Notes: a model not told the origin generated them from the sequence alone. A stretch of DNA of 64,000 nt from Branchiostoma lanceolatum (GCF_035083965.1 NC_089736.1:6513501-6577500); one strand, 5' to 3'; shown: positions 24,707 through 36,764, counted from the first letter of the stretch. Numbers and translations: made by a program.

Positions 24707-27700
24707 TTATCGTTTACTCTTGCCTTTCTTGCCTCTCGAGTTTTTCGTCAATTTTTCACTGCCTGCAGTGCCACGTTTATCCGCTAGAGGCGCCTGTTGA
24801 CATCTATCTATAACATGCCTGATCAAGCCAAGTTTGTCATATCGCCCAATGATGGCATATTCTGTGGTAAAATTGTGGATTCTATCCGGTTTAACGTTAT
24901 CGTGGGAGTAGTAGTGATAACCGATGTCTCTTCCATGTGTATCTTTTTGAAACGGGTAGAAACCGTAGACGTTGATTCGTCTGCAGAAAGTTGAAGCCAT
25001 GAGCAGTGCTAGCATCCCAGTTGTTTCTATGTCTTTTAGTTCTTGAGCCAAGTCCGGCATTGTTGCTGTGATAGCGCTGGAAAGATCATAAAGAAGGTAT
25101 GTATGGTAAACACTGAAAAACAATGCTGTGTGTAGCCTGGATGCCAGACTGTTTCAAGGGCCTTCACAGGCCATATGCATGCAGCTCCTCGGCTCTGGCT
25201 GGAAACAGTCTGGAATCCAGGCTACATATCACCAGACTAACGCTTTATATAACGTTTCATGCATGAAAACAATTTCAAAGATTGTTCAAAGTATTGGCAA
25301 CTGCTTCCTCCCAAAAATTATGCGTTTTACAGAAAATTCAATTTTACAAATTTATCATCATCACTTAATCAAGTTTAAGAATTGCTTTTTCATACTCACT
25401 TTCTGATGTCATCTGCAAAGTTTCCAGTGTTCTTCTTCAGCGTTAAACTCAGTTTGTGCTTTCTGGCTATTTTGATCACACATGTAATATCATTTATCCA
25501 TTCTCTTCTCTTGCCTGTCGTCGCAAACATGAAGATTGTAGCGTTCATACTTCTTAATCTCGGAGAGTAGATATCTTTAGATCCACCCAAGTTAAGAGAT
25601 TTGTTTATCTTGAGGAGAATGTCCTTATTTAGAAACGTGATGTTTCTTTTGGTGCCGACGTCATCTTCGTATCCGACGATTGGACCGACGCCGAACCTGA
25701 TGACGTAATCATGGGCGTCAATCTCACCACCGCAAAGGCTGCCCGTCAAGATGCCGCTATTGCCGACGAGTGCGCATGTCTGGTAGTGACGTATGGCATT
25801 TTTGTCGTCCAGTTTGCATGTTCGATGACCTGTGACTCCTTTGCCGCACAATAAGGCTTGTTTGGAGCTTGGTTTGATTTCTCTGTTGTCCATTCCGTGC
25901 AAAGGGTGAAGACCACCAGCTAGTCTCCTAAAACGGTAGATGTTATTGGGGGAAATCAGTGGACTAACCCAACTTAAAGATCATATATCGAGTTGTTGTG
26001 CATTTCTTGCTTTATTCATTATTGTGTATTTCCCGCTTATTCTGTTATTCATTTCCCTGCTTACAAGCTTGTGACACCAACTTTGGACCCGGGCCAAACC
26101 AGCCTTCCAACCCTGCCAGTCTCCAGTTGCACCATTTTTACCCCACATCCCGCCACTCTGCAATATTCAAATACTAACTGCGAACAAACACCAGGACCGA
26201 AAACAATACCTCCATTTTTACGGAGATAAAACAACATTCTAGCTTTTAGATTGGAAGTTCATATATCAAAACAGTATATTCAAAATAAATGATCTCTCCA
26301 TTGCGCTCACCTAAGTTCTTTCAATGCTCCAGTGCCGGTTGATTGGCCAGTTCTTCCAAGTCGAAGATGATCTCTTTGCATACCTCTTGCTGACGTTCGT
26401 TAGAGTGAAGAATTTTTGCTGAGCCTCCAGTGACATCTTTGGCACTGGCCTGAATTTAAACACAACATTTTAAAACATCACCGGAAAGTAAAATGCTTTT
26501 TTTCGTTATTTGGTTAAAAGTGATAGTTTACATATTTCTAAAAAACACAGTTTTGCCCAATTGAATTGTGGAAAGCAAACCTTTTAACGGTTTTCTTTGT
26601 TCTTCCATATGGTCGCTTTGCTTTCATTGGCCTCATGCCTGGTTTCCAGAGCACGATGCTGTAAAAAATAAAAGAGAATGTTACTGTCAAATCAGAAAAA
26701 TCGCTTCCTATATTTTTTCACTTGCACTTAGCTCAAATTCAAATTCCATCGTTATCATGGATCACAGCCAAACCAATGACTAATAGTTATATAAGAATAC
26801 AACTGTTTCAACATTAAACTTAGCATCCACTAGCATAATTCTACCAGGGTACATAATTCCGTCACCGTGCAAAGATGTATCCAGATCTCCAACCTATTGT
26901 CCCCCAGTATAATGCACTCCTGTATGTCTGAACTGTGATTGTGTGTGTGTGGGGGGGGGGGGGGTGCATTAGAGATCTCTCAAACCACTGTTTTTTAAAG
27001 TGGCGGATTTATGTAACCCGGCGGATTAATGTTTATGGAGGTTACCTGACGTTATCTCGGCTTGCGAGGTAGAAAGTCCCGTTACTCATGGCGTCTGACC
27101 AGACACTGTCTATGGGACTCCAGCCGTCTTCAGGGTAAGACTCATCTTCCATGCTGTACTGCGCATGCTCCAGAACACACTCCGAGCTGATGAAAATCAA
27201 ACACATGTTCAATAAAGCAAGGCGGCTTCCTTTATTTCTTATTCCCAAAAGTAGGCTGATAGGCACAAAAAAGGCAATTCAATCATATAGCCAGGCCCTA
27301 TTGCCTATACAGCCACGACGTCATAAGCATGGGATCAATAAGAAGAAAGACGTGAATTAATGATCGGCCAATAATGCTCACTTGTAGGAATTTGATGGCT
27401 ACAAATGTATATGTCACGTACTGGCCAGGCGTTAGGCCACCGTAAACAACTAGGGTGGGTCATCAACCCTTTGCCACTTCATTGTAACTTGTGAAGATGC
27501 ACTACTGAGGTTCAAATCCTGCACAACAATAGCCCAACTGCACAACGAGACCCCCCCCCCAAAAAAAGCACTAAAAACGTTTATTTTCAATATTGAATTT
27601 TTACCTTGTGTTCTTCTGTAGTTCGGAGTTGCTGCGCATAAATACCAGTAGAAAAGCGATCCCAGTCACAGTAAACCCCAATGCGAGCCTCCACATATTT

Positions 27701-27747
27701 CTAACCCGTCGCTGCCACCATATGTAGAAAACCCGCAAGAGAGCCAT
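24707..27747 (-). CDS. ST8Sia-like sialyltransferase A (GT29), type II Golgi enzyme
   Basis: GT29 enzymes move sialic acid from CMP-sialic acid to glycans in the Golgi. Exons (complement): 27605-27747, 27046-27186, 26581-26658, 26449 to 26384 or 26311, 25400-25927, 24707-25076. The N-terminus has a basic stretch and one membrane anchor (residues about 22-37, LALGFTVTGIAFLLVF), then a stem. The large sialylmotif reads CALVGNSGILTGSLCGGEID, and its VGNSG Asn is kept. The small motif is TTGMLALLMASTFCRRINVY. Motif III is YHYYSHDNV, and the VS motif HNFTTE keeps His and Glu. A basic C-terminal tail (GKKGKSKR) follows. The fourth exon is problematic. The donor at 26311 preserves a STWKNWPI segment shared with paralogue B but breaks the frame by one base. 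A gtatgc donor at 26384 keeps phase and gives 441 residues without that segment. Family certain; functional status unsure. Confidence 0.75.
25131..25226. repeat. Short foldback in sialyltransferase A intron
   Basis: Inverted termini tgtagcctggatgccagact-gtttc and gaaacagtctggaatccagg-ctaca, 96 bp overall. Confidence 0.75.
26823..27047. repeat. Dispersed repeat J, copy 1
   Basis: It shares agggtacataattccg, gtcccccagtataatgcact-cctgta, agagatctctcaaacc and aatgtttatggaggtt with 29689-29906. The ends are weak inverted repeats. A G-run (about 26949) has expanded here. It abuts the exon 27046-27186 donor. Confidence 0.7.
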
Positions 27748-29688
27748 CCTGCCAGACTACCCATAAACAAAATCATTTGTGTCGTTAAACAAAACAGCTT
27801 TTAGAACAGTTGATAACTGTTGATAAACTAAGATAATGTGCATGATGATAAGATACATGTGTCAATTTTAGTGAGTGAATTATAACTTTAAATCAGTCGT
27901 TACTGATAACATCCATCGTGTACTTTAATTTTGCTTCGTAAATAGTGTCGCAAAAGAAGACAAGATGGCGGTCAATAATTTGACCTATATTAGCAAGTCA
28001 TCGATGAAAATGTATGGTTTCCTGTCCTGTAATTTCTTGAAATGTGAATAATATTCTCACTAAGCGCCAAGGATTATTAACTGAATGTATGATGATATTG
28101 TGTTGTCTATATAGTGCTTCTTCATAGAACGAAATTATGACATTTTACAAGACCATTTTTACAGCAGAAAATGCGCTACACACAATCTACTAGTATATGA
28201 ATATATCTGCTTGAATATCTTATAACATGTGTACAAGAAAACGATTTTAGTTCAACAGAATATGGTATCTAAACTTTACATCAGTTATATATAGGTTATT
28301 TGCAGCATATCATACATACAAACGTCTTACCACACCCAAGAGGAAAACAAAACAAAAGATTTTTCTTACCGTGTATAATGTAGGTGTTCCCGAGTACACT
28401 GTGAGGATATCTGGTCGAACCAGTTGTCTAAGGCCACAGCAGGTACATTTTACGGATCACATCCTCTTCCGACTCCAAATCTTATGCGAGGGCGCGAAAA
28501 AATGGGCAAAATTATCATTATATTTTCAGAATAGAAACCATAAACATTGTAAGATAGCATAAAAGCGACAAAATATGTTATAATAGTCAAGAAGTCTTTT
28601 ATTCCTGTATTCAAGACAGAAAGTGACACTAGTGTGGTAGCCTAGTATCACTACAACTACACTCAAGGCTACCTCACTAGTGTGTCATTTATATAACTAT
28701 ACACTCAAGGCTACCACATGACAAATTTTCCCATTTTCGGTATTTTCTTGTGATGGTGACAATCGTCGAAGAGAAATTAAAGTTGTTGTTTTTCTAATCG
28801 GAATCAGGCGAAAATCAATACGTGTGCTGATGCCATCCATGAAATTCACTTGCTGTGGCTGATAACCTGAGGTGGAGTCTCGCGCACAAAAGAATCGCAA
28901 TCATTTGACTTCCTCGGGCATTGGGCGGGGGGGGGGATCCGTATGCATATTAATTTGAAGTCACTTGATGCCCGTTGTCAGCTTGCTGCAGTTTACAAAA
29001 CTGTCGCTAGATGACAGCCTATGTAGAATCTCGTGAATGGCCACATTACAAGGAGCTTAAACTTCATTGCATGTATAGCGTTCAACTAAGAGAGTTCCAC
29101 GATTTCTCGACTGATATAAATCAGAGATAATTCTATACGTTTAATTTCTTTGTTCCATCCGCCGAAGGACAGAAGATGTTCATAAGTGGTCGAACAACTT
29201 CTGTCTTCGATACACTACATGCGGGACACGACAGAAAATTATTCAACCAATCGGAGCGCCCGAAAGGAATTCAGCTGATACACCTGTGTTTCTTGACCTG
29301 TTTCATAAGCTTTGTTTTCATTCGTGAAAAGGTCACAGCACTTACAAGACGAATTCGCGGGGTTACAATCATAATCTCCAAGCAAGGAATGCCGTCGCTA
29401 CTTTACTAGGTATGTCCGTCTTTCCTTATACAATCTTAGTTTACAGCCGAAATATTGCGATACATTCGTAGCATGTTTATTGGTAAATCACAATTCAGAT
29501 ATCAATAGCAATTGTAGTTTTTTTAATGACTAAATCGCCAAGAATTGGAAGCTTTCTAAAGGTTTTAGCCTCTCTAAAAATCAACACATTGCGCTATATA
29601 TAAACATGATATTTGCTGTTATTCCTTGACTAGAATTAGATAGACATTGGTCCTCTATCATTTTCCAAGTGACGACCATACCTACATG

Positions 29689-29906
29689 TAACATCTACTA
29701 ACATAATTCCACCAGGGTACATAATTCCGCCACCCTGAAAAGATACGTCCAAACGGATCTCCAACCCAACGTCCCCCAGTATAATGCACTCCTGTATATC
29801 TAAACTGTGCATACCTGGGGGTGCTGCACTAGAGATCTCTCAAACCCTCAGTTATTCAAAGTGGCGGAATTATGTAAACCGGTGGATTAGTGTTAATGGA
29901 GGTTAG
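29689..29906. repeat. Dispersed repeat J, copy 2
   Basis: It matches 26823-27047 over its full length. The termini aacatctactaacataattc-cacc and ggtggattagtgttaatgga-ggtt are partly complementary. Confidence 0.7.
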
Positions 29907-30547
29907 ATTCCAAAGGGACGAATTAGACCATCCTATTCTCAACAGATCGGCCTTCAGATACAAATGCTATTATGACTATAGACCCTCTGATCTCAAAATT
30001 AAATTCAAATATATACATGAGGACTGAGAAACTTGATACCTGTCACATGCTTCCAAGTCATTTTTCTGCAACGTTCTATTCAATCATTAAGCCACTTTCA
30101 AAATAAGAAACGCATGTGCACAATCGAATTTTGTGGAGAAACAACGATTTAATCAATATCATATCACAACGTTTGGTGTTAAAACAACGTAGATACGACA
30201 GTTGAATACATATCTATTAAGGGAAGTGCCCCATTCTTCCACTTGTGTCTTAATTGAATCTTTTACAGTCTTGTCACATTTACGTGATTGTTATGTTGTT
30301 AGCTTTACTGTGCTATACTTACCCTGAATGTCTTTTACACAAACGTGTTTTAACATTTTACTTGGACTTTAGCAGGTACAATATCTGTGTGTAGATAGCC
30401 ATCGAGTTTGAATACTTCTGCTGAAGCTACGAAGTTTTTTTCAAAGCTACAAAGACATTGCCTTCAATACAGGTCAGATATTTGCGTAGGTATGTCAAAA
30501 CTAAGCAGGCATGAAATTACAGTCGTAGGTATGACGTCACAGCGCCA

Positions 30548-30741
30548 ATACTGTAAATCTTGAAACATTCGCAGTGGTTTTATTTTTTCGCGGACAAATT
30601 CACGACACCGCGAGTATGCGTTTCCAGCATATTGCTACTGAATTGTTTCATCCGCAAACTTAAAACACCGCGGACATCTCTGCATTTCCCGCTCTACCAC
30701 GAAATTTAGTCCCCCGGCGACAATTAATGAATTTACAGTAA
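30548..30741. repeat. tactgtaaat-type palindromic repeat
   Basis: It runs from tactgtaaatc to gaatttacagta. The inner gcagtggttttattttttcg-cgg is mirrored by ccgcggacatc / cgaaatttagtcccc fragments. Related single ends (tactgtaaattcatt) occur near 1511 and 4832. Confidence 0.6.
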
Positions 30742-32035
30742 TTATGCAGATCAACGAACCCGGCCTCGCAACCCTGTCCTACATGACTTAGCAGCTTAAA
30801 TCATCGCTGTCTGTGCTTTGTAGCCGGTCTAGATGTGACAATGTTCTTGTATTCGTAGCTTAGTTGAGTCAAGTCATCAGGCGGCGGATCCAGGATTTTG
30901 GGAACGGGGGGGCGCGTCATACCAGTTTTTGCCACGACTAAGGGACGGAGGGATATATACTTATCTTTAGCATGATGAATATGGCGGCGGTAAATTTTCT
31001 TTCAAGTAAACGAATTTTGAAAACACGTACGTGATCAGCTTGGTGAATCTCACTTTCCGAATCTAAAATTCGTTTACCAGCCATGGAAACTATTTATCCA
31101 ACGTTATATATTTCTGGGACTTTAAGAAAGTGATTTTCTTACAATGTTGGTTTAAAAAAACATTGATCGCATAAAAAGCAGTATGACAGAATTGGGTCAC
31201 AAATTTGTGTTGAGCCCTAATTTTGATGTCACTTTAATTTTCTACATCAAGTAGCAAAGACAATAACGGAATTTTGTTGTTAACCTTTTGAAACGGTCCC
31301 ATTTTACACATTTTCAAGATTTACCAAGATTTACAAATAGATCTAGAAATCTGAATTCGCAATTACCGTCAATTGTTATTCCCTAATTGAGATAGATCAT
31401 TAAATCCTACAAAGAGACACGTCCATTAAAAAATAACAGGTGCCCTTCTAAACAATAGAATGGCGTCCTTTGTCCTGGTCTGGGTGCGTATTTAGATCAA
31501 GCGAACTGTGCCAAACGTTGCAAAGCTACATAAAAACATCAACCTACCTTAAGCACACTGAAGTAGCCGTTTGGTACCCCATTCTTTATTGGTTATAGAG
31601 TTAGGCAGCAGGGAGAATGTTAATGTGAACTTTTACTTATCAATTTAATCAATTCCTTTCTGTTTTCTTTTACCATGGTGGCTCTCTCAGTGACTGGGCA
31701 CTGTTTTTTCAAAGAGGCCTTGGTTACATACATACCTATATACAGACAATACAGCAATGTATACCAAGCAAAAATAGATTTCTTTGGTTCTCCGCTTTTC
31801 TGGAAAGCGTTTTGAAAGATTGCGCAGACATACACTAACGGGAGGTATCCAAACGTCGGTCTGGTCCAAAGTTCGTCTAAGTTTTAAAAATGATTGTTGC
31901 GGAGATACGCATGGGTGCTGATCATTATCAGTGTACTATGGCAGAGTCATGTTTAGAGAGTGTGTTTCTGTTCACCATCCTAAACCATTTCTTGCTAAGC
32001 TTTCCTTTGTGCTACACAGGTACCGTGCTCTCACG

Positions 32036-34389
32036 ATGCAGCCAAAGTTACTCCGGTCTTTGTCAACGACGGCGAGGCGTCGTCGTTGTACGCTGACCAT
32101 GACCTTGGCCTCAGCTTTAACCTTTCTGGCCTTCACGTGCGTGTACGTCGACTCGAATTGCTCAAGGAATGCGAGGTATGTGAAACTACTTTTCTTTGAA
32201 CTGCCGATGCCTATTTAACTGTATACAATTTAGTTCTAGACATGTACTTCATGAATATCTTTATAACTTTTACTCATTTATTTTACCAGAACATAGATAT
32301 TAGCATCCCAATCAGTATAAATCATGTATACTGTTGCTTCTATTAGATCTTTCAAAAAGACTGTAGTAAGCCGTGTCCAGCGCCATGCTTTGATGGAGGA
32401 GGACAACAACGCGCGGATAGCCCTCGGTGACGTCAGCTGGTATTCCGCGCTAAACAACAGGAGCTTCTACATAGCCGCACGAGACAACGTCAGGTAGCCA
32501 ACTTCTCACTTTGATTGCAATATCTATGAAGCTTAAGCTACGACTCTGGACAAGATTTGTGGCCTTTGCCCCGTTATGCCTTAATTGACTTACCCCTAAA
32601 TGCTTTCTCATTGGCTGGGCTGACCCATTAGGACAGGGGGTGAAATCCTGGTGTAATGTCAATCTTCTGGCTGTAGCTCTTTAAAATGGCGGAGTTGACC
32701 TCCCACTTTTTGTACCCAAAGAAACCTGACAAACCCAGCTTTGCAGGGTAGGTAAAGGTTTTAAATTCAAAATGAAGGTAAATGTATTTTTAAAAAGTGA
32801 TTGTTTTTTCATGTATTGCAATGGAAAGCTCTTTTGGTGGTTTAAATAGGACACCAATATGGCGTCAGGGACACAGATGACGTCAGTGCAAATAAGCTCT
32901 CCTGTGTGTAGATTTCTCGAAATATTCTCATCAATTTTTCTTCATGCATAGTGTTGTGCTAGAAAAGCGGAAAAGCAAGAAACGGGCCATAGAAAGAGTA
33001 AAACGCGAGGAAACTGTTACAATTTCAGTCTACAACAATACCAGCTTACCAGCAAAGTACGACCAAGAAAGTTCTAGACCAATAGGCAACATTGCCTCAA
33101 CGGCAAGGCATTCACCTGCACCAACTGCTGGTGAGAACCGTGTCACTGTTCAGGCAAAAACGAAAAACAACACAACCACATCCTTTTCTACCAACTACAG
33201 ATTTGAAAAGGTTAATAAGTGGAGTACCTGGGACATCTGGCCGATAGACGAAGCAGCTCTCAGAAAAATAAGGTAAGACAGAATTGAGATTCGTTAAGGA
33301 ATTTTAAATATAATTCATCTAATGCTGTTGCCATTTTTGTAGAAACCATTTGGTGGCAAATAGAAAAGCTAAGGGATGTGTTTTGCTGTAATGTGTAACA
33401 GAACACAGTATCAAAATCATTCATTAAGCCGGTATGAACTGCGCATGCGCATGCGCAAGGTCAAAGGTGAAGGCCCCGAACTTGTAAACAGTTCATGTCT
33501 AGACCATGGTTAATCTATGCCTCAGGGGCCTTCAACTGTGATATATTACCCACAATGCATCATACGGTGCATGCTCAGTTCAAATCGCGAACCAGCTTAT
33601 AACCTAATTGTGATAGATTCATGTTAACGTCGATAAGATAGCTTCGTTGCTTTTATTGGAGATAAAGCTGAACTAAATTGATGTTTTGTCCTTCGATGTT
33701 TTTAGGACACTCTCTCGTGCTCTACTTCCAAGGTTCGGGATGGGTAAGGATGAAATAAGACCGGACTCGACCCGGCTCCACAAATGCGTCAAGAAATCGA
33801 GAGGATGCAAGCTGGACGACAAAAACGCCATACGTCACTACCAGACATGCGCAGTCGTCGGAGACAGCGGCATCCTGACCGGCAGCCATTGCGGCGGTGA
33901 GATTGATGCGCATGATTACGTAATCAGGTTCGGCGTGGGTCCAACCGCCGGATACGAAGATGACGTCGGCACTAAGAGAAACATCACATTTCTAAATAAG
34001 GACAATCTTCTTAAAATAAGCAAATCTCTTCGTTTGCCTACATCCAAAAATATCTACGCGCAGCGTCTGAAACGTATGAACGCTTCAACCTTCATGTTTG
34101 CCAAAGGCAAGAACAAAGAATGGAACACAGACATTAAAAGTCTCATCACAATAGCCAGGAGAAATAATCTCTGCTTCACGCTCAGAAAAAATACAAAAAA
34201 TCTCGGAATCATAATCAGAGGGTGAGTATCTACTATGTATACCTATCTCTGACTGGTTCTACTTTGCACTGCAGCTAGGTGATGCTGCTGCAGTGTGAAG
34301 AATGTGGTCTCAAACGTGATGGACCGTGATGAGAGGAGATATATACTCACGTTTGGGACCGCATTCTTCACACTGTAGCAGCGACACCT

Positions 34390-34444
<55 letters not shown>

Positions 34445-34996
34445 CCACGACAACTCGAGAATGCCTGGAAGGATTGTTTTCATATTTGGTAGGTCGGTAG
34501 GTCTTGGTGAGACCTAAATATGATCAGATTTGGACCCCTGGCGACTTTCAATGGTACTGCATCGGAACTTCCGTTTTTGATACCTCGTGTTCTGAGTGGT
34601 AGATAGCTCTTGGGAGGAAGAATACGTCGTGTGGGTTTGGGGCCCCCTAGCGGCTCTTTTGGAACTGCAGGAGCTGATTTTGTTTCAAACTTTGTTTCCA
34701 TATGTTTCAGTATCCTCAGCCAGGAAATGCCTGACCTGGCCCAGCATCTCGGAGGAGTAGACACGACAGGGATGATGTCTGTCTTCATGGCTTCCACCTT
34801 CTGTCACAGGATAAACCTTTACGGCTTCTATCCCTTCACTAAAGACACTCGCGGCAAAGACATCCGTTATCATTACTACGACAACGTTAAACCGAGACGC
34901 AAGGGTTCAGTCGATAACTATCCCACAGAGTTCATGGTAAACAAACGTCTGCACAGGCTTGGGGTCGTGAATCATGTCATTGACAAGTGTCAATAA
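32036..34996 (+). CDS. ST8Sia-like sialyltransferase B (GT29), probably catalytically impaired
   Basis: Exons: 32036-32175, 32347-32493, 32952-33272, 33706-34221, 34711-34996. All are GT-AG and in phase, giving 469 residues. A basic N-terminus precedes one anchor (TMTLASALTFLAFTCVYV). A long Ser/Thr/Asn-rich stem with several N-x-S/T sites follows, then the GT29 domain. It is a clear paralogue of the minus-strand gene at 24.7-27.7 kb, with identical intron phases and near-identical blocks (CKLDDKNAIRHYQTCA, GGEIDAHDYVIRFGVGP, TKRNITFLNKD). Two key positions differ. The large motif reads VVGDSG where A and the family have VGNSG. The VS motif reads DNYPTE where A has HNFTTE, so the catalytic-base His is Asp (GAT). 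Motif III YHYYDNVKP is intact. The reading frame is undamaged, so I infer a retained but possibly inactive or repurposed enzyme. An in-frame ATG exists further upstream, but the one at 32036 fits a type II anchor. Confidence 0.82.
33425..33601. repeat. Family A MITE-like element
   Basis: Lies in intron 3 of sialyltransferase B. It runs from taagccggtatgaactgcgc-atgcgc to gttcaaatcgcgaaccagct-tataa, with caaaggtgaaggcccc and ggggccttcaactgtgat arms. Confidence 0.75.
34255..34391. repeat. Foldback element in sialyltransferase B intron 4
   Basis: ggttctactttgcactgcag-ctaggtgatgctgctgcagtgtgaagaatgtggtctcaaacgtga faces its own imperfect complement, which ends gcagcgacacctag. One arm also occurs at 15243-15312. 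Confidence 0.75.
34393..34442. repeat. (GT)n microsatellite
   Basis: About 24 GT units directly abutting the preceding foldback. Confidence 0.9.
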
Positions 34997-35039
34997 GCGC
35001 CTCCTAGCGGCAGCACTGTTTACTGCAACTTTGCCTCCA

Positions 35040-35110
35040 GGGATGCAGTGGCCTATCGGTCAGCAAGCCCACTTTTAAGCCATGAGGACAGTGGTTCGAT
35101 CCAGATTTAG
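35040..35110 (+). repeat. tRNA-derived SINE-like sequence
   Basis: ggatgcagtggcctatcggt-cag resembles a pol III A box, and agtggttcgatcc is a B box, spaced about 40 bases apart as in a tRNA. The acceptor stem does not pair, so it is a tRNA-like relic or SINE head rather than a tRNA gene. It sits in the presumed 3-prime UTR of sialyltransferase B. Confidence 0.5.
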
Positions 35111-35494
35111 CTACCGGTATTGGGAACCCATATTTATACACTATATGACATTCATATTTATAGAGGTTAGAGTACTTCGAAGAAGGCTGCCTCATATCTT
35201 TATGATTAATAATGAATTAATTGGAGTTCTGAACTTCGCTATGGTTGAGCAGGGTAATGGCTACATTAGAACGTTTCAATCTAGGTTTTAGTGATCGTAT
35301 CGATGACATGAATGATTATTTAGTTTTACATTTAGTGATATCGTAGAGAAAACCTATTATTATTTCAACATACTGCCTCATTTAGCAGGGTATTTGATGC
35401 GCATGCGCAGTTTTCAAATTCTATTTATCGGTGATATTGAAGTTCCAGCTTGTATATGTTGCAATCGTATCATATTCAGGGGAAGAAACAGTGA

Positions 35495-35500
35495 AATAAA
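35495..35500 (+). terminator. Polyadenylation signal AATAAA, sialyltransferase B
   Basis: AATAAA about 500 bases after the stop codon at 34994-34996. It is the first such hexamer I see on this strand. Confidence 0.45.
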
Positions 35501-36119
35501 CAGTTCAAGTCTAACTTTTAATCTTACTTGTTTATCATTTTGCTATTTGTCGAATGCGCACTTCAAACAATGAACTAACTTATTGGCAGAAATTTGGATA
35601 CTCATAGCAAGTAATCAGCCTTAAATTCCCAAGGATTATGACGAGACACATATTTTTTCTTGTAAAATGTCATGTAGTGTGCTCACCTGGATAAACTCTT
35701 CTTTTGTTGGATACTGGGAGTTATCAACATCTACTGCTACTACATACATTGTAGTACTACTGATTGCGCAACAACCATAGTTGATCTTGGATCTTTCTGC
35801 CCTCTTACGGCTTGAAGAGTTCTTCCGAATTCCTTGCCCGCCTCCGTACCTTGATAAGGCACCATTGTCGTCAAGCAGTGGCTTCAGATTGGTTCTTTGA
35901 TTTCCTAAGAAATCACAGGAGTCTCTATTGGCTGATCCGCCATGTTTGTTTGGGCCAACCCACTGAACATCAATGAAATGTAAGACGGGACGTGATTGGT
36001 TAGTAACTTAAGCCGCATTCTTTGCAATCTTTAGACAGCTGGTAAAGGATCTCTACTATGGTTTCAAGTATTTGAAACAGCACTCTGATTGGCTAAAAGT
36101 GAAACAAAAGTTTAACCGT

Positions 36120-36330
36120 TTTCTTTTCCCTTTGGTTGGGGAAGAATTCGACCCAGCGTTGTAGAGATATGACGTCACTTTACATTGTTTAAGATAAAGG
36201 ATCGGTTTTTGGTCGACTAAACTCGAAGTTTGAATGGTTCAAATTGTTCAATTGGACATAAGATTTATGTCTAGGAAACAAAGAATCCGGTCATTTGCTT
36301 TTGCAGCTTGTATTTGGGACAGTAATAACC
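36120..36330. repeat. Dispersed repeat, partner of 54590-54770
   Basis: Shared blocks include ctaaactcgaagtttgaatg-gttcaaattgtt, attggaca(t/a)(a/t)agatttatgtcta and ccggtcatttgcttttg. Order and orientation are the same in both copies. Origin unknown. Confidence 0.65.
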
Positions 36331-36758
36331 AAACCACACTATAGATGTATTCTCACATAGTATCGATCCTTCAATACAACTACTATACCGCTGTGATCGT
36401 TTCTTACGTTCACAAACAAAACGATAGACTTTGGATACATTTACTAGTAGAATATCTGAGAGCAGGATTACTTTCTAGGAGTAGTACAAGAGGCCATTTA
36501 CATCCTATCGACCACCCCTGAACCGAGACGGTGGTCGATACAAACTGACGGGCACCTTTGCCCCGTTACCTACGTCACACTTCCGTTCAGGTCACGTGAC
36601 ATAGGCTTTGTGGTTTTTCAACTTGAGAAGGATCAGACGGACTGGTTGTTGGTTTGCTTGTTGGTAAGTGCTTTACTTTGTTGGCATCATCATTTGTCGG
36701 AAATAGCATATAAAATCTTTACAAAACGACAGACTCCTTATTCGAAGACAACACAGAC

Positions 36759-36764
36759 TTTATT
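36759..36764 (-). terminator. Polyadenylation signal AATAAA, CaVP
   Basis: The first minus-strand AATAAA beyond both CaVP stop codons. I find neither AATAAA nor ATTAAA on the minus strand between the two alternative last exons (38186-38566), so transcripts of both types may share this end. Confidence 0.4.

Larger units (their letters stand above)
27748..32035. other. Region between the two divergent sialyltransferase paralogues
   Basis: It should contain both promoters. The palindromic taaattc/gaattta element at 30548-30741 and the dispersed repeat at 29689-29906 are the main recognisable parts. A plus-strand acceptor-like cacag at about 32019 suggests an untranslated first exon upstream of gene B. 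No other exon is supported. Confidence 0.55.
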
